Source of the DNA: an uncultured Odoribacter sp.
GTDB lineage: Bacteria; Bacteroidota; Bacteroidia; Bacteroidales; Marinifilaceae
DNA length: 5,721 nt
NCBI GenBank assembly: GCA_934725835.1
Contig: CAKVCR010000196.1
Location: forward strand, 1-5,721
Direction: 5' to 3'
How positions within the stretch are numbered: the first letter of the stretch is position 1; each line of letters starts with the position of its first letter. A model generated the notes under the pieces. The model did no database searches. It was not told where the DNA came from and saw nothing but the letters and a program-made list of their open reading frames with translations. Positions 5,324-5,721 of the stretch are shown here, piece by piece. Position numbers and translations under genes: made by a program.

Positions 5324-5721
5324 ATGAAAATAGCTTTGTTGGGACACGGCAAAATGGGAAGGATGATTGAGCGCATAGCGCAGGAGAGGGGACATGAAAT
5401 TATTTTGACTGTAGATGATAAAAATAGGGACGGTTTTGTTACGGAGAAGTTGAAACAGGCAGATGTGGCTATCGAGTTTACCATGCCGGATGTAGCTGTG
5501 GATAATTATAAATGGTGTATGGATTGTGGAGTACCGGTGGTGTCTGGCACGACGGGATGGTTAAAGCAGTGGGAAGAGGTCCGGACATATGTGAATGAGA
5601 AGAAAGGTGGTTTTTTCTATGCCTCCAATTTCAGTATCGGTGTGAATATTTTTTTTCGTTTGAATCAGTATTTGGCAAAAATGATGAATGGTTTCGGCGA
5701 TTATCACGTTTTTGTTGAAGA
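5324..5721 (+). CDS. dapB: 4-hydroxy-tetrahydrodipicolinate reductase, 3'-truncated by the window edge
   Basis: The first 132 codons of DapB are present, and the frame is still open at the right edge. The enzyme reduces hydroxy-tetrahydrodipicolinate with NAD(P)H in the diaminopimelate/lysine pathway, which feeds peptidoglycan and protein synthesis. Visible motifs are the N-terminal dinucleotide fold MKIALLGHGKMGRMIE (GxGxxG at residues 7-12), EFTMPD (51-56, the DFT region of the family), SGTTGW (74-79) and ASNFSIGVN (100-108). The window ends at about where the catalytic histidine motif would follow. Family members are about 240-275 residues, so about half is missing. An in-frame ATG at 5315 would add Met-Asn-Arg. 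I prefer 5324 because it gives the usual N-terminus and a workable leader length after the -7 box. It forms its own transcription unit after the rplT terminator. Confidence 0.95.
   Translation, partial: MKIALLGHGKMGRMIERIAQERGHEIILTVDDKNRDGFVTEKLKQADVAIEFTMPDVAVDNYKWCMDCGVPVVSGTTGWLKQWEEVRTYVNEKKGGFFYASNFSIGVNIFFRLNQYLAKMMNGFGDYHVFVE

Noticed and set aside
1..5721. CRISPR arrays, tRNA or rRNA genes, insertion sequences, phage or defence genes
   Set aside because: No regularly spaced repeats, transposase frames, terminal repeats or cloverleaf structures were seen. All sizeable coding frames belong to housekeeping families.

Overview
This window is ordinary chromosomal housekeeping DNA from a member of the Bacteroidales, most likely Bacteroides or a close relative. 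I infer this from three things: four perfect or near-perfect matches to the Bacteroides -7 promoter box (TAnnTTTG), all placed in intergenic DNA; start codons that mostly lack a Shine-Dalgarno sequence; and the protein sequences of Rex, ThrS and IF3. I found no mobile element, CRISPR array, tRNA, rRNA or integration scar, and no sign of an undescribed defence or mobile system. All the coding sequence fits well-known families.

Layout. Positions 1-1083 (minus strand) hold the first 361 codons of folC, whose 3' end lies outside the window. A 152-bp divergent intergenic region (1084-1235) carries a -7 box for each direction. Positions 1236-1868 (plus) encode the NADH/NAD+ sensor-repressor Rex. 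An 11-bp perfect inverted repeat straddles the rex stop codon and abuts a perfect -7 box (1887-1895) that probably drives the next unit. That unit is the conserved translation cluster thrS (1948-3903), infC (3926-4477), rpmI (4571-4765) and rplT (4853-5209). It is closed by a strong intrinsic terminator at about 5232-5258. A new promoter (5293-5301) then starts dapB (5324 onward), which runs off the right edge.

How the genes work together. thrS-infC-rpmI-rplT supplies threonyl-tRNA synthetase, initiation factor IF3 and the large-subunit proteins bL35 and bL20. The same order occurs in many bacteria, where the cluster is autoregulated by ThrRS, IF3 and L20. The most interesting features here bear on that control. 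infC seems to start at an AUA codon, placed 7 nt after the only strong Shine-Dalgarno sequence in the window. The two spacers around rpmI (93 and 87 bp, long for an r-protein operon) can each fold into a hairpin. folC (folate polyglutamylation), rex (redox control) and dapB (lysine/diaminopimelate synthesis) are separate transcription units that flank the cluster.
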